NCBI GenBank assembly: GCA_019637875.1
Contig: JAHBUW010000009.1
Span: 117,183 to 181,182 of the forward strand
DNA length: 64,000 bases
Reading direction: 5' to 3'
DNA from: Pseudobdellovibrionaceae bacterium
GTDB taxonomy: Bacteria > Bdellovibrionota > Bdellovibrionia > Bdellovibrionales > Bdellovibrionaceae
The number at the start of each line of letters is the position of its first letter. Within the stretch, counting starts at the first letter, position 1. Below the pieces are notes generated by a model. That model saw only the letters and a list, made by a program, of their open reading frames with translations, was not told where the DNA came from and made no database searches. This document shows positions 41,792 through 51,223 of the stretch, in pieces. The position numbers and the translations under genes are program-made.

Positions 41792-42995
41792 GGTTTTACT
41801 TGTCCTGATGCTGGTTTGGACGTTCATCGCTGGCGCCGCCCCCGGCAAACGTGGGGGCTGGGTTTCTTCGGGTGGCGAAGTCTTTTTGTTCGATCGCAAT
41901 CCGTGGTTCGTGAAGAACGTGAATCAAATCCGCTACTGTTTCGTCGTCGATACGACGAGCGTGACCACCACCCGCGACGAAGCCCACGCCCGCTTCACGG
42001 CGGCGCTCGATTTCTGGCGCGATGAAATGAAAGTCGCGCGGATGCAGGCCACCCCCGGGATCGTAGAACTCGCGACCCAACCTTGGATCGAAGAGGCCTG
42101 CAGCGACGATGTCGATTTAAAAATCAAAGTGGGCTACGGCACGCTCGATCAAGAAGAAATCGACTACCTGACCCGCACCGAAAGCGCCACGGGCGATATC
42201 GTCAAGCGTGTCGAAACCTATATCGGCGTCAGCATCCGCAAAAGCTACGACCTGGAAAAGATGCGCGGCCAAGGCACGATCTTTATCGCCTCCGATCGCG
42301 GTGCCCATGCCTACGAGAACAAAGGTCAGCTGATCTCGCAAGCCTGGCAGAACCCCAAACTTCTGCAGTACGCCTTCATGCACGAACTCGGTCACGTCTT
42401 TGGCGTTCCCCATACCGGCACGGGTCTGATGTCCGAGGTTTTCCTGGAGCAGGCGCTCAGCACTCGCTTGAGCTCGTTCTATCTGAAAAACCCGATCCAA
42501 CCCTTCCTGGCGCCGCCACTCGATTTCGAGATCTGCACGTTCTCGGGAACTTTCAATCCGAAATTCTTCCGTCTGCAAGAGGATCACGCCTGCTTGGTCT
42601 TCCAGAAAGATCCGGCGCCCAGCGCGGGTCCCCGCTGGAAGGTCTTCGCGAAAAAATACGCGACCTCGACCCCGGTGGAAATCGGCGACGTGAATTTAGA
42701 AGTTTCGACCGCGAAAACGCTGGGTGCTAAACCTTCGGTCACCATCCAACTGCCGGAACAGCAGCAGGTGTTCTCGGTTGCGGATCGTGGATTCGCGTCG
42801 TTTTTGATCGGTGGGATTTCGAAAGAGATGGATTACGAAGGGGCTTTCCGCGCCACGGGATCTTTGAAACCTTATCCCTTGTTCGCGAGCCTGAAAACGG
42901 ATTCGGTGACGTTCACCGCGGTCGTCGACGGGAAACCGCTTCCGGTTTTGGTGTACGTCCCGCCGACGCTCATGAAAATTCTGATCGGGCTCTAA
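41781..42995 (+). CDS. Exported metzincin-type zinc metalloprotease
   Basis: A 404-residue protein starting with GTG after AAAAAAGGAG. It has a signal peptide (VLLVLMLVWTFIAGAAP) and the full metzincin zinc motif HELGHVFGVPH at residues 201-211, followed by a Met-turn (GTGLMSEV). The N-terminal part (IRYCFVVDTTSVTTTRDEAHARFTAALDFWRDEM) resembles M10-like peptidase beginnings. The C-terminal 150 residues form beta-sandwich-like stretches of unknown role. It should act in the periplasm or outside, for example on prey or self envelope proteins (inference). It ends one base before the convergent lipoprotein gene. Confidence 0.85.
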   Translation: MFARVLLVLMLVWTFIAGAAPGKRGGWVSSGGEVFLFDRNPWFVKNVNQIRYCFVVDTTSVTTTRDEAHARFTAALDFWRDEMKVARMQATPGIVELATQPWIEEACSDDVDLKIKVGYGTLDQEEIDYLTRTESATGDIVKRVETYIGVSIRKSYDLEKMRGQGTIFIASDRGAHAYENKGQLISQAWQNPKLLQYAFMHELGHVFGVPHTGTGLMSEVFLEQALSTRLSSFYLKNPIQPFLAPPLDFEICTFSGTFNPKFFRLQEDHACLVFQKDPAPSAGPRWKVFAKKYATSTPVEIGDVNLEVSTAKTLGAKPSVTIQLPEQQQVFSVADRGFASFLIGGISKEMDYEGAFRATGSLKPYPLFASLKTDSVTFTAVVDGKPLPVLVYVPPTLMKILIGL

Positions 42996-42996
42996 C

Positions 42997-43437
42997 TCAC
43001 TTCCAGCCGATCACTTCATAGTCTTTACGTTTCAGACAGTTTTCGACGTAACGATTTTTGAGGTGATCTTCTTTCGAGACGCCGACCATTTTGTTGTCGA
43101 CGTACGCACCCGACGCGCCGACGCCGGCGCCTAAAGCCGCTCCGCCGACCGCATTGCCCAGACCTTTGCCCGAGAACGCGCCGATGAGTCCACCGACCAC
43201 GGCGCCGGTCGCGGCGCCCTTCACGACTTCTTTTTTCTGAATGTCGGCTTTGTGACGAGCCAGATATTTATCCGCGCGCGCCAGACATTCGTCGATATCC
43301 TGTTCCGCGCGGGCTTCACCCACACGGGCCATTTTCGCGTTATCGTCCAGGATGGGACGACCGGAAGCGCAACCCGCTAAAGCGAGTCCTAAGAGAGATA
43401 AAGCGATGACCGAAATGAACTTCTGGGGTGTCTGCAT
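42997..43437 (-). CDS. Glycine-zipper lipoprotein
   Basis: A 146-residue lipoprotein (LALAGC, Cys23) with a charged helical region (DIDECLARADKYLARHKAD) followed by a glycine-zipper membrane segment: GAATGAVVGGLIGAFSGKGLGNAVGGAALGAGVGASGAYV. Two outer Cys (ECL and NCLKRKDYEVIGWK) may pair. Such zippers insert into or associate with the outer membrane, as in Slp/Pcp-like lipoproteins. It is encoded alone, convergent with the metzincin gene. Confidence 0.85.
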   Translation of the reverse strand: MQTPQKFISVIALSLLGLALAGCASGRPILDDNAKMARVGEARAEQDIDECLARADKYLARHKADIQKKEVVKGAATGAVVGGLIGAFSGKGLGNAVGGAALGAGVGASGAYVDNKMVGVSKEDHLKNRYVENCLKRKDYEVIGWK

Positions 43438-43595
43438 AGGGGGACCTCTTGGCCCTCTCTAAGGCAAGGCCGAGTCCCCAACGGCCCCTTGATATTTAAG
43501 GGCTTTTCCGTCCTTGCCGATAAAGCCCCTGTCAAATTGCTCGACAGCCCGTTGGGTTGTCGACAAGCTGTAGGAATGTCCCGGGAGCGAATGAC

Positions 43596-45014
43596 GTGAA
43601 ACTGAAATGGACCTTGATCGCCTTACAGGCCCTGCTTTTGGGAGGTTTCGCCTTCCATCACTGGCGCACGGGACATCAGGTGGACGCTTACGTCCAAGCC
43701 ATCACGGCGTTCGAACAAGAACAGAAGCGCAATCCCGCCGAGGCCCCAACGGCTTGGCTCCGCAGTCCCCTGCTCGTGCAGATCCAGGATTTCGTGAAGG
43801 CCAATGGGCCGACCCACGAACAGGAAAATACCGCGCGCTTGCGGGAAAACCCCTGCTTCGAAAAACTCGTGGCCCGCTTTTACGCCCAGGTCCGTTTGCA
43901 GGATGTGAAATCCGCGCTGAACGAGCGCCTCCTCATGGCGAAAGCCGCGCAAACTCAAACGCTCGGTCCTAAAACCGATCCGCCGGAAGGTTGGCTGTGG
44001 AAGCTCGCGGTCGATCACGCCCGCGGCGATCACAATTTGGCGTTCGGCTTGATCGGTGTCTGCTCGCTTCCCGGCTCAAATATCTCTTGGACCGAAGAAG
44101 AGGGGCTTCTCCGCACCGAACGGGATGAAGTTCTCAAACAAGTGCAAGCCCTGTCCCGCGAAGTGGCCTCGAACGCGTCGGAAGCCGAAGAGATCGAGTT
44201 CATCGTGAAGTCGCATCTGGAAAAGCCCGTCTGCCCGGCCGCGAGTTCGAAAATGTACTGGCCGCGCAGCCTGGGTCCGAACTACGCGATCTCGGCGGCG
44301 GCGCTTTCGAAAGAAGAAGACCGCGACGCGCACTATGAAAATGTCGTCCACTCCGCTTTCAGCAGCTGCCTGCTTTACCAAAAAGGTATGCCCGGTCCCG
44401 TGATCGAAGAGCTGCAAGAGCGTCTGCGCGGACTGCAACGCGCGGAACGGATGTGCCACTTGCTGCAAACCGCGCACGTGCAAGCCGACACGCTGAAGAT
44501 GGAAGATTTCGATTGGACGGGCGGATCCGTGCAATCGCTCTTGAAAACCCTCGTCAGCGATCCCCGGATGTGTGAGGGGGGCGCCACCGATTTTTCCCCC
44601 GAACTGCAACCGCTGGCTGACCGCCTTTGCCCCGTGATCCGCAACCAAGCGCCGACCACCAAAAATACGCGCGAGCTCCTGATCGCCTCGCAGCAAGCCT
44701 TCATCGACCTGGATACGGCGCTCTTCGTGCGGATGCACCCGCAATGGCGCCTGACTCCGAGCTGCGATACGGCCGACGGCCGCGGCCGTTTGGCGGGTCT
44801 ACTAAATTCGGCGATGAACGTGCGTTGCCCCGGCGGCTGGAGCCCCGCGCGCTGCGTGCGGGTCATGAAAAATCTGGAGAGCTGGATGCGTGACGATCTT
44901 TACCAAGCGGATCAAGTCCGTGCGGGCCTCACCTTCAGCCGTCTGCACTGCGCGGGCATGGGCCCGGGCGTCTCGCCGCTCGCGAACGCCTGCAAAGTGG
45001 TCGAGAATCCTTAA
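43596..45014 (+). CDS. Single-pass or exported Cys-containing protein of unknown function
   Basis: A 472-residue protein. The GTG at 43596 after GGGAG starts a hydrophobic anchor or signal (LIALQALLLGGFAFHHW) without a clear cleavage site. The rest is helical with scattered Cys (ENPCFEKL, IGVCSLPG, PVCPAASS, SSCLLYQKG, ERMCHLL, SRLHCAGM). The spacing suggests disulfide-braced helices. No family is recognised. It converges with the four-gene pilin-like operon, overlapping its last gene by four bases. Confidence 0.68.
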   Translation: MKLKWTLIALQALLLGGFAFHHWRTGHQVDAYVQAITAFEQEQKRNPAEAPTAWLRSPLLVQIQDFVKANGPTHEQENTARLRENPCFEKLVARFYAQVRLQDVKSALNERLLMAKAAQTQTLGPKTDPPEGWLWKLAVDHARGDHNLAFGLIGVCSLPGSNISWTEEEGLLRTERDEVLKQVQALSREVASNASEAEEIEFIVKSHLEKPVCPAASSKMYWPRSLGPNYAISAAALSKEEDRDAHYENVVHSAFSSCLLYQKGMPGPVIEELQERLRGLQRAERMCHLLQTAHVQADTLKMEDFDWTGGSVQSLLKTLVSDPRMCEGGATDFSPELQPLADRLCPVIRNQAPTTKNTRELLIASQQAFIDLDTALFVRMHPQWRLTPSCDTADGRGRLAGLLNSAMNVRCPGGWSPARCVRVMKNLESWMRDDLYQADQVRAGLTFSRLHCAGMGPGVSPLANACKVVENP

Positions 45015-45589
45015 TTTCTTTTAGGCGCAACGGGTGCGGGCTTCGTCGTCGGCGGAAGCGCCTTCGCGGAGGGAACTCCCGCTTTCCGCGCGGCGGGATG
45101 GGGCGCTGCCGGACGGACCGGCGCCCCCATATTCAATCTTACGTCAAAGCCACTGGTTCCACGCTGCTGAAAATTCGAAGGCAACTTCGCGTTCACCCGG
45201 GCTTCGAAGTCCGGGCCGAAAATGCACTGCGCGGCCAGCTTCCGGCAACGCCTCACTTGCATATCGCTGAACAGGAACACCCGGCGCTCGTGACCGTTTT
45301 CGAGGATCAGAACCCCCGGATCGCCGATCGACACTTCGTAATTCCCGTCATCCCATGCCCGGCGTGAGGCCGCGGCGTCGCGCTCCGAAACCCGCTCTGG
45401 CAATTTCGGCTCTTCGACGGCCCGCGCGGATTCTTTTGCCCGCGGCGTGACGAATTCCGTTCCATCCGGCGAGACGTTCCGCATCGCCTCGTGAGGTGGA
45501 CGGTCACGCTGAATATGGCGGTAAAGGATCGCGCCGATCACGACCACTCCGGCCAAAAGAATCAACTGCCAACCACGATCCGAGGTCAT
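45011..45589 (-). CDS. Small membrane-anchored protein, last gene of the pilin-like operon
   Basis: A 192-residue protein with an N-terminal membrane helix (GWQLILLAGVVVIGAILY). A Pro/Glu/Arg-rich linker is followed by a compact beta-rich domain (GVLILENGHERRVFLFSDMQVRRCRKLAAQCIFG, with two Cys) and a Pro/Ala-rich C-terminal tail. No family is recognised. It starts inside the stop of the upstream gene (45586-45589), so it is coupled to the prepilin-like protein. Its topology suggests a periplasm-facing accessory of that system. Confidence 0.7.
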   Translation of the reverse strand: MTSDRGWQLILLAGVVVIGAILYRHIQRDRPPHEAMRNVSPDGTEFVTPRAKESARAVEEPKLPERVSERDAAASRRAWDDGNYEVSIGDPGVLILENGHERRVFLFSDMQVRRCRKLAAQCIFGPDFEARVNAKLPSNFQQRGTSGFDVRLNMGAPVRPAAPHPAARKAGVPSAKALPPTTKPAPVAPKRN

Positions 45590-46599
45590 AGCGGCACCAG
45601 AAACGTCATCTCGGACGCGAAATAGTCTTGCGACGCCTTATTCTGCAGGCGGCTGGAAATGAAGCTCGGGACCACCATCGAAGCCGCCAACTGTTGGGGA
45701 GTCTCGAAGGGAATGAAGGTCCCGCCGGGAATGACCGACGCGCTTCCGCGCACGAGTCGGAGCGACTGGGTCGGCAACTTCAACTCGTGACTTACGGTGA
45801 ACGGAGTGTCCGCGGACTTACGGTTCATCCGGCCCAGAACCACGCGCGAAGGCTCGTCCTTCACCAGCTCGACCCCGATGAAAACGACTTCCACGCGGCT
45901 CATCGTCCCGCCTTTATAGAAAACCACGAAGGGGCCTTCTTTCTTCAGCGGATCGTCCGGGCGAAAAGTTCCGAACGAGTCGAAGTCCAAAGTGATCTTA
46001 CGATCTTCGATTTTCTTGACGAGCGCAAATCCCGCGCCCGCCACCGAGCTGAGGGCGACGACGTCCCCCACCTTGATGTGTTCGGGCTCGCGATCCACGT
46101 ACACGTAAGGCTCGTCCTTATTCAGGCGGTACAAACCGGGATTACCTTTGAAATCCGGTGTACCCGAAAGATCGTCCCCGATCGTCAGCGATTCCCCGGC
46201 CATTTCACGAATGAAAATGAACGTGACGTCGTAAGCCTCGGGGTTGTCCGCGGGTTTGACGAAGGCGCCCTCGGAAATCACGTGTTCGCTGAAGGCAAGG
46301 CCCCCGCCGTAAGATCCGGCGTAAGGCAGAATATCGGTCGAATCCGATCGTTGAATGTTGAATTCGGCTAGAATCTCGTTGGAAAGATAGACTTCCGACG
46401 AAAACGCCGCCGAGGCCCAAGTGGCCACCTGCGCCCGCAAAACCTTACGGTCTTCATCGAACGATGTGATCGTCTGCACCGAAAAGTACCGATCCAAAAC
46501 GATCAGGGTTCCATGAACGAACAAGAGCACGAAGAAGGCCCCCATGACCGTCACGACCAACTGCTCAACGATACCGAATCCGGATTCACGCGATTTCAT
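45586..46599 (-). CDS. Prepilin-like protein with N-methylation-type start
   Basis: A 337-residue protein. The start at 46599 gives KSRESGFGIVEQLVVTVMGAFFVLLFVHG: a short basic leader, G before F, and Glu at position +5 of the mature protein, followed by a long hydrophobic helix. This is the type IV prepilin peptidase signature. The length and the C-terminal beta-rich domain (VAFSEHVISEG, YRLNKDEPYVYVDREPEHIKVGDVV) fit a PilW/PulJ-like minor pseudopilin. The upstream frame is trimmed. It is four-base coupled to both neighbours. It would be processed by PilD and assembled into a pilus-like filament base or tip. Confidence 0.82.
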   Translation of the reverse strand: MKSRESGFGIVEQLVVTVMGAFFVLLFVHGTLIVLDRYFSVQTITSFDEDRKVLRAQVATWASAAFSSEVYLSNEILAEFNIQRSDSTDILPYAGSYGGGLAFSEHVISEGAFVKPADNPEAYDVTFIFIREMAGESLTIGDDLSGTPDFKGNPGLYRLNKDEPYVYVDREPEHIKVGDVVALSSVAGAGFALVKKIEDRKITLDFDSFGTFRPDDPLKKEGPFVVFYKGGTMSRVEVVFIGVELVKDEPSRVVLGRMNRKSADTPFTVSHELKLPTQSLRLVRGSASVIPGGTFIPFETPQQLAASMVVPSFISSRLQNKASQDYFASEMTFLVPL

Positions 46600-47144
46600 G
46601 GGCGAAAGACCCTCCGGAAAAGGAAGACTTGTACGTCTTTGATTTCGCCGCCTTCTTTCTTCTTCAGAAAGACCGTGGCCGTCACTTCGATGTAGGAAAC
46701 GTTCATCAGACGATGGCCAGTTTCGATGGGCACGAACTGCCACAGATCGGTCCCCGGCTTCATCATATTGAACTCGAACTGAATTTCCGACTGGTCGGCC
46801 GCGATCTCCGCGATACTTTGCGCTTTACGCAGTTCATTCGTAGGGGCGCGCCGATCGAAACCGAAGATTTTTTTGAATCCCTCATCGTTGAAACAGGAAT
46901 TGTTGATTTTGGGATTGAACTCAACCTCCAAGGTCGACTCCGAGCAGTTCGTGCGCAAGAATTCGAGCAGTCCCCCCTCACGCACGATGATCTGATTGAC
47001 GTGCCCGAGCGTGATCCCTTCGAAACCTTCCGCATCGAGCTGGCGGCGGTATTCACCCAAGTTATCTTGGATGTTCGCGATCCCGCCTAGAATCATGAAC
47101 AGCGTGAAAAGAAAAGCCGCCGCGACGGCCACCAACTGGATCAT
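46596..47144 (-). CDS. Minor-pilin-like or membrane-anchored protein of the pilin-like operon
   Basis: A 182-residue protein starting at ATG 47144 within the upstream stop (ATGA). It begins with a hydrophobic helix (MIQLVAVAAAFLFTLFMILGGIANI) but lacks the G-F-x3-E cleavage pattern, so it may be an uncleaved anchor. The rest is a compact alpha/beta domain (ITLGHVNQIIVREGGLLEFLRTNC, IEVTATVFLKKKEGGEIKDV) with two Cys. It is tightly coupled to the 1133-residue protein and the prepilin-like protein. The family is not recognised. Confidence 0.68.
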   Translation of the reverse strand: MIQLVAVAAAFLFTLFMILGGIANIQDNLGEYRRQLDAEGFEGITLGHVNQIIVREGGLLEFLRTNCSESTLEVEFNPKINNSCFNDEGFKKIFGFDRRAPTNELRKAQSIAEIAADQSEIQFEFNMMKPGTDLWQFVPIETGHRLMNVSYIEVTATVFLKKKEGGEIKDVQVFLFRRVFRP

Positions 47145-50100
47145 TCTTTTTCCGCCCCGCACATGGCGATGACGTCGGCAGAATTTTCGGTCAACTCACT
47201 CATCCCGATATCCGACTGCATGATGTCTTCGCCGTAACGGTAGCGCGGGTCCCACGCCACGACGATACCTGTCTCGTGTTTGCCGCCGTAGTAAGTGCGG
47301 AACGCCTTCGTCGGATCGGCGTCGTAGTTCGGACGGTAGGGCCCGATCTTACTGACGAGCTGTCCGAAGAAATCGCGGCCCGAAATCCCGCCGTTGATTT
47401 GCACGGTCCGGTCATGGACCGTTTCCGCGACGTGCGCGATGAACTGATTCGAGAACAGATAACCGTCGACTTCCTTCACGCGGTTTTTCAAGAAGGCCTC
47501 GCGATCCAATCCTCCCGCATTCACTTTCCCTTCGAGGAATCGGGAATCGACGTAAATCCAGGGCTGACCGCCATCGTCGGAAGAAAATCCGATATGCAGA
47601 TCCGCACCTTCGAAGTTGTACTTTTCCCGCGGCATTCCAGCGGGCGCGTTGTTCAGGAAATACATAAACTTGTTCGGCACTGGGCTACAGCCACTCGCCG
47701 CGCTCCGGTACGGAACCCGTATCAGCTGGCGAATACAGGTCCTCTCCATACTCGGCCAGGTCGTCACGTCCGGAAGCAAATCGCACTGGGTGACCGTCTC
47801 GACCCCCGGGATACTGGCCGGTCCTTCCCAGGCGTCAAGATCCGTACTGACGGCGAACTCGCCGGGGTTGCCGCCCGTGCACGAGGACGTCTCTCCCGCC
47901 ACGTAGACGCCGATGTTGCAGCGGAAATGCAGGTAAGCTTCGGGGTGAGTGCCGCTATGGGGGGGTGTCAAAGGACTGAAGCGTAGCCCTTGGCTCTTCA
48001 GACGTTCGTCTCCGGCGGTCCCGAACAGCGCGGGCTCCGTATAATCGCCCCATCCCTTGTAGGAAGAGCGGGTGAAGAAGTTGTTTGCCCCGGCATCGTA
48101 CACGATGCCCGTGGCGTCCCCGCCGTAGCAGACCGCGTCCGCGGGATTGATGTCCGCGGCCGTGATGTTGTTGGTCAGCGTGGAAATGTCATTGTAAGTC
48201 GGCAGAGGATTATGCGGAATGGGGCCTTTGGGGTCGCCCGGCTTCGCGCTGGCTTCATTCACGAAAGGCGCCTTCGCGCGCTGGATGCACAGATCCAGAC
48301 TGCGTTTGATCATCTCACGGACCGTGGGCTTGTCGGCCGTAGCGATGGTCCCCGGATCGAGGGTGGCGGAGTTCGGATCATCGATGATGCGAAGTTCGTC
48401 ATAGACGGCTTTGTTATCGCCGAAGGCCGTCAGAAATCCGGTCGCTTTGTCGATATCGCTCAACATTTGGTCCGAATTCATCTCCGAGACGAAGCCGCGG
48501 CTGAAATCCGACATACTTTTCAACGTCGCCGGATTCCGGTAAGGGATCCGCGTGTTCAAGAGGACATTGCGGCGCCCGCAGGCGTCGGGCTGGACGTATT
48601 TCGCGTAGTCCGCGGCATTGAACGTCACCGCCGCGAATTGGGTTTCGGTGATCCAAGGCTTCGTTTCCCCGGTTTTGCGATCGATCACGTTCAGCGGCAA
48701 GAACAGTTTCCAATACGCTTCCGGAATGAGGTAGTTCATCCAGATCCGGTAAGCCTCGTATTTGTCCTCGACGGTCATCAACCACTCTCGCGTGGGCACT
48801 TCGATCTGCACGAAGCGTTCGTTCGATACGAAATTGTCGCTCCCGTCTTTCTGCCGGCAGGCGACCTCGACGTTCTCCCAGGGCAAAGTGAAGCAGATCT
48901 TCGTGCCGATCCGGTGCGCCTGCGACATCACGCCCGTCGCGCGGTGGACGTAGAGCTCTTCCCAATATTTCGCGATGTTTTGGGCGTCGGAGATGATCGA
49001 ACTTTCGTTCCCGATCGAAGGGTCGATGAATGTCTTGCCGGCGACGTCCACGTACTTTCCCTCGAAGGGGAAAGGGTTCCCCATGATCAGATTGTTCGTG
49101 GCCAGCAGCAAGAGCTGATCCTTCGACCAAATTTCTTCGGCGATTTCACGTTCGACCGTGGGGTTCGTGATCTGCGCCAAACGTTCGACGTTCGCAAGGT
49201 TCGTCCGGTCGAAGATGTCGGCACGGTCGCTCGCGACTAGATTATCCGCGATGTAAATGTTCCGACCCGCGATCAATGCCGAAGGGCAAGGTTCGTCTTT
49301 GTCGTTCTTCGAACGGTATTTCCCCATGACGACGATATCGCCCGTCACGAAGACACGACCGCAAATCCGGAAAGGTTGGTCCCGCCCGTCGATGACCATG
49401 TTCCCGTCGATGACCGTCAAGCCCGTATCCTTGTTCGGTCCGAGTTCGTTGATCGTCTCGGGCCCCTCGGTCCACGTTTTCCCGTAGGGAATCCACTTGA
49501 TCGCGCCGACCTTTTCGGTGACCAGAGTTCCGCGGGCCAAAAGCCGCGCCATCTCGGGATTGAATTTCGGCAGCGACCGCGAACGGGTGTTCGGATTCCA
49601 GGGAATCTCGGGACCGTCGTAATGGCTGGCCGTTCCCTCCAGGGCAAAGCCCCACCAGCGGAAAGTCGGCCACGGCACCCAACGGGTCAGGTTGATCGTT
49701 CCCGTGTCGAAAGCCTGGGGCTTGAAGAACGAGTCCGTCATCATCTCGGACATCGGCATCGTGCGGAACTCCCTCTGGGGGCCCGTGTTTTGGGTGCCCC
49801 ATCGGCCCACGTCGAAACCGTCCAGCTCCGTCCCGTCGTCCTTTCCGTAGGGCCAACCACTTTCCGTGATGACGGGCTGGTTCACCTCTTTGGCGCTGAG
49901 CCAGTTGCCGTAGATCCGGCTCCCCATCCACTGGTTGCTCCAATCGCGCTGGCCGAACTCCGCGACGTTCCCGTAGACCTCACCCGGCATGAGAACGTTA
50001 TAAAGTTTGTTGCCCGTGATCGCGTTCAAGAAGCCCGCTTTCACGCTGAGGCGCACACGGACCCGTTTCGGCAAACGCGTATCGACTTCTTCCATCCCCG

Positions 50101-50542
50101 GCTGTTTCACGGGGCAGACCGCAAGGTCCACGTAGCCGGTCGGATCCCGCGGCAGGGAAGACGAAAAGGCCTTCACCCGGTATTCATGTTCCCCCACGAA
50201 GAGCTTGCGGAATTCGGTCAATTGTTTCGCCGCATTCGCCGCCGCGATCGAGGGCTTGAAGATCACCGATTTTTGATCCGCTTCGGGGTTCGAAGGATTT
50301 TTGGCGTTCACGATCGACGAGACGCCCTTTTCCAGATCGATCGCGGTGATCGATTCACGGCGCATCAGCTCCTGCACCTGCACGGCCAGAAGTTGCTCGA
50401 GGAAAATTTCTTGATTCACGTTCTTCGACGAACGCGAAAGCAGGACCTGCGCCGCGACGGATTTCTGCGCGCGATCGGCGACACCGAAGAAATAAATTTG
50501 CAAGCCGCCCAAGAGGCCAATAATGACCAACACAAAAGGCAT
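47141..50542 (-). CDS. Giant PilX/PilY1-like surface protein heading the pilin-like operon
   Basis: A 1133-residue protein starting with a hydrophobic helix (PFVLVIIGLLGGLQIYFFG) like a pilin or PilX N terminus. Around residues 395-435 lies RVFVTGDIVVMGKYRS followed by ALIAGRNIYIADNLV, a right-handed-helix or DUF7305-like repeat seen in PilX-type proteins. There are long loops rich in Asn, Pro, Trp and many Cys (VCYGGD, RCNIGVYVAGETSSCTGG, TQCDLLPD, RTCIRQL, SGCSPVPN) in the C-terminal third. It could be a pilus-tip adhesin. It is the first gene of four, all joined by ATGA-type overlaps. Confidence 0.72.
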   Translation of the reverse strand: MPFVLVIIGLLGGLQIYFFGVADRAQKSVAAQVLLSRSSKNVNQEIFLEQLLAVQVQELMRRESITAIDLEKGVSSIVNAKNPSNPEADQKSVIFKPSIAAANAAKQLTEFRKLFVGEHEYRVKAFSSSLPRDPTGYVDLAVCPVKQPGMEEVDTRLPKRVRVRLSVKAGFLNAITGNKLYNVLMPGEVYGNVAEFGQRDWSNQWMGSRIYGNWLSAKEVNQPVITESGWPYGKDDGTELDGFDVGRWGTQNTGPQREFRTMPMSEMMTDSFFKPQAFDTGTINLTRWVPWPTFRWWGFALEGTASHYDGPEIPWNPNTRSRSLPKFNPEMARLLARGTLVTEKVGAIKWIPYGKTWTEGPETINELGPNKDTGLTVIDGNMVIDGRDQPFRICGRVFVTGDIVVMGKYRSKNDKDEPCPSALIAGRNIYIADNLVASDRADIFDRTNLANVERLAQITNPTVEREIAEEIWSKDQLLLLATNNLIMGNPFPFEGKYVDVAGKTFIDPSIGNESSIISDAQNIAKYWEELYVHRATGVMSQAHRIGTKICFTLPWENVEVACRQKDGSDNFVSNERFVQIEVPTREWLMTVEDKYEAYRIWMNYLIPEAYWKLFLPLNVIDRKTGETKPWITETQFAAVTFNAADYAKYVQPDACGRRNVLLNTRIPYRNPATLKSMSDFSRGFVSEMNSDQMLSDIDKATGFLTAFGDNKAVYDELRIIDDPNSATLDPGTIATADKPTVREMIKRSLDLCIQRAKAPFVNEASAKPGDPKGPIPHNPLPTYNDISTLTNNITAADINPADAVCYGGDATGIVYDAGANNFFTRSSYKGWGDYTEPALFGTAGDERLKSQGLRFSPLTPPHSGTHPEAYLHFRCNIGVYVAGETSSCTGGNPGEFAVSTDLDAWEGPASIPGVETVTQCDLLPDVTTWPSMERTCIRQLIRVPYRSAASGCSPVPNKFMYFLNNAPAGMPREKYNFEGADLHIGFSSDDGGQPWIYVDSRFLEGKVNAGGLDREAFLKNRVKEVDGYLFSNQFIAHVAETVHDRTVQINGGISGRDFFGQLVSKIGPYRPNYDADPTKAFRTYYGGKHETGIVVAWDPRYRYGEDIMQSDIGMSELTENSADVIAMCGAEKE

Positions 50543-50680
50543 GCAGCAACCCCCCGCCCACGAAGTTTTGAAAAACCCGTGAACAGGATTAGCTTATCGA
50601 AACGACTGGAAGTTTGACAGATCTTCCCATTTCCGTACGGACCGGAGTCTCGATCAGAGACAAAGGGTGGCGATCTTAGG

Positions 50681-51223
50681 TTACGACGACCACTTGAGCG
50701 CCGAGACGAGCTCTTTCAACTGGCCTAGGTTACCGACGTAGTCCGTCTCGTCCTGGCGAAGCACCAAGAAGATGTTCGCAAACTTGTTCTGGGTGTGGAA
50801 AGCGGCCAAGTTCAGCGCGATCCCCGCCCGCGAAATCTTCGCTTCGCGGAAGTTCCACTGCTGCTTCGGTCCCACGTTTTGCTGCTCGCTCAGGACGTAA
50901 GACTTCGGCGCCTGCATTCCCTGCGGGACGAAGGTCAGGTCGACCCAACGCCAGGTGCTGGCGGGAAGGCGAGCGGCCCCGCGTTTCAAGGGCATCATCG
51001 TCACGTAAATGGAAATGACCCGGTTCTCGGATAACTTGCGTTCCAGTAAACCTTTGACCTCGAAGGGCAGGTTCTCGAAACGACGTTCGACTTCGGGGAT
51101 CTCGCGGTAAGTCCAACCGTCCGGCACTTTACCGAGCGGAAACTTCGCGGAGTCATCCGACGCGAAAACCGCGGCGGTAAATCCCGTGATCAGAAAAAGG
51201 ATGGCGAAAAATCGCGACATCAA
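50681..51223 (-). CDS. Exported protein of unknown function
   Basis: A 180-residue protein with a signal peptide (FFAILFLITGFTAAVFA). The mature part alternates strands and helices (RVISIYVTMMPLK, TWRWVDLTFVPQG, NIFLVLRQDETDYVGNLGQLKELVSALKW), which could be a PsbP/MOG1-like or similar alpha/beta sandwich. No family is claimed. The start overlaps the stop of the 167-residue gene by four bases, so the two form a coupled pair. Confidence 0.72.
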   Translation of the reverse strand: MMSRFFAILFLITGFTAAVFASDDSAKFPLGKVPDGWTYREIPEVERRFENLPFEVKGLLERKLSENRVISIYVTMMPLKRGAARLPASTWRWVDLTFVPQGMQAPKSYVLSEQQNVGPKQQWNFREAKISRAGIALNLAAFHTQNKFANIFLVLRQDETDYVGNLGQLKELVSALKWSS

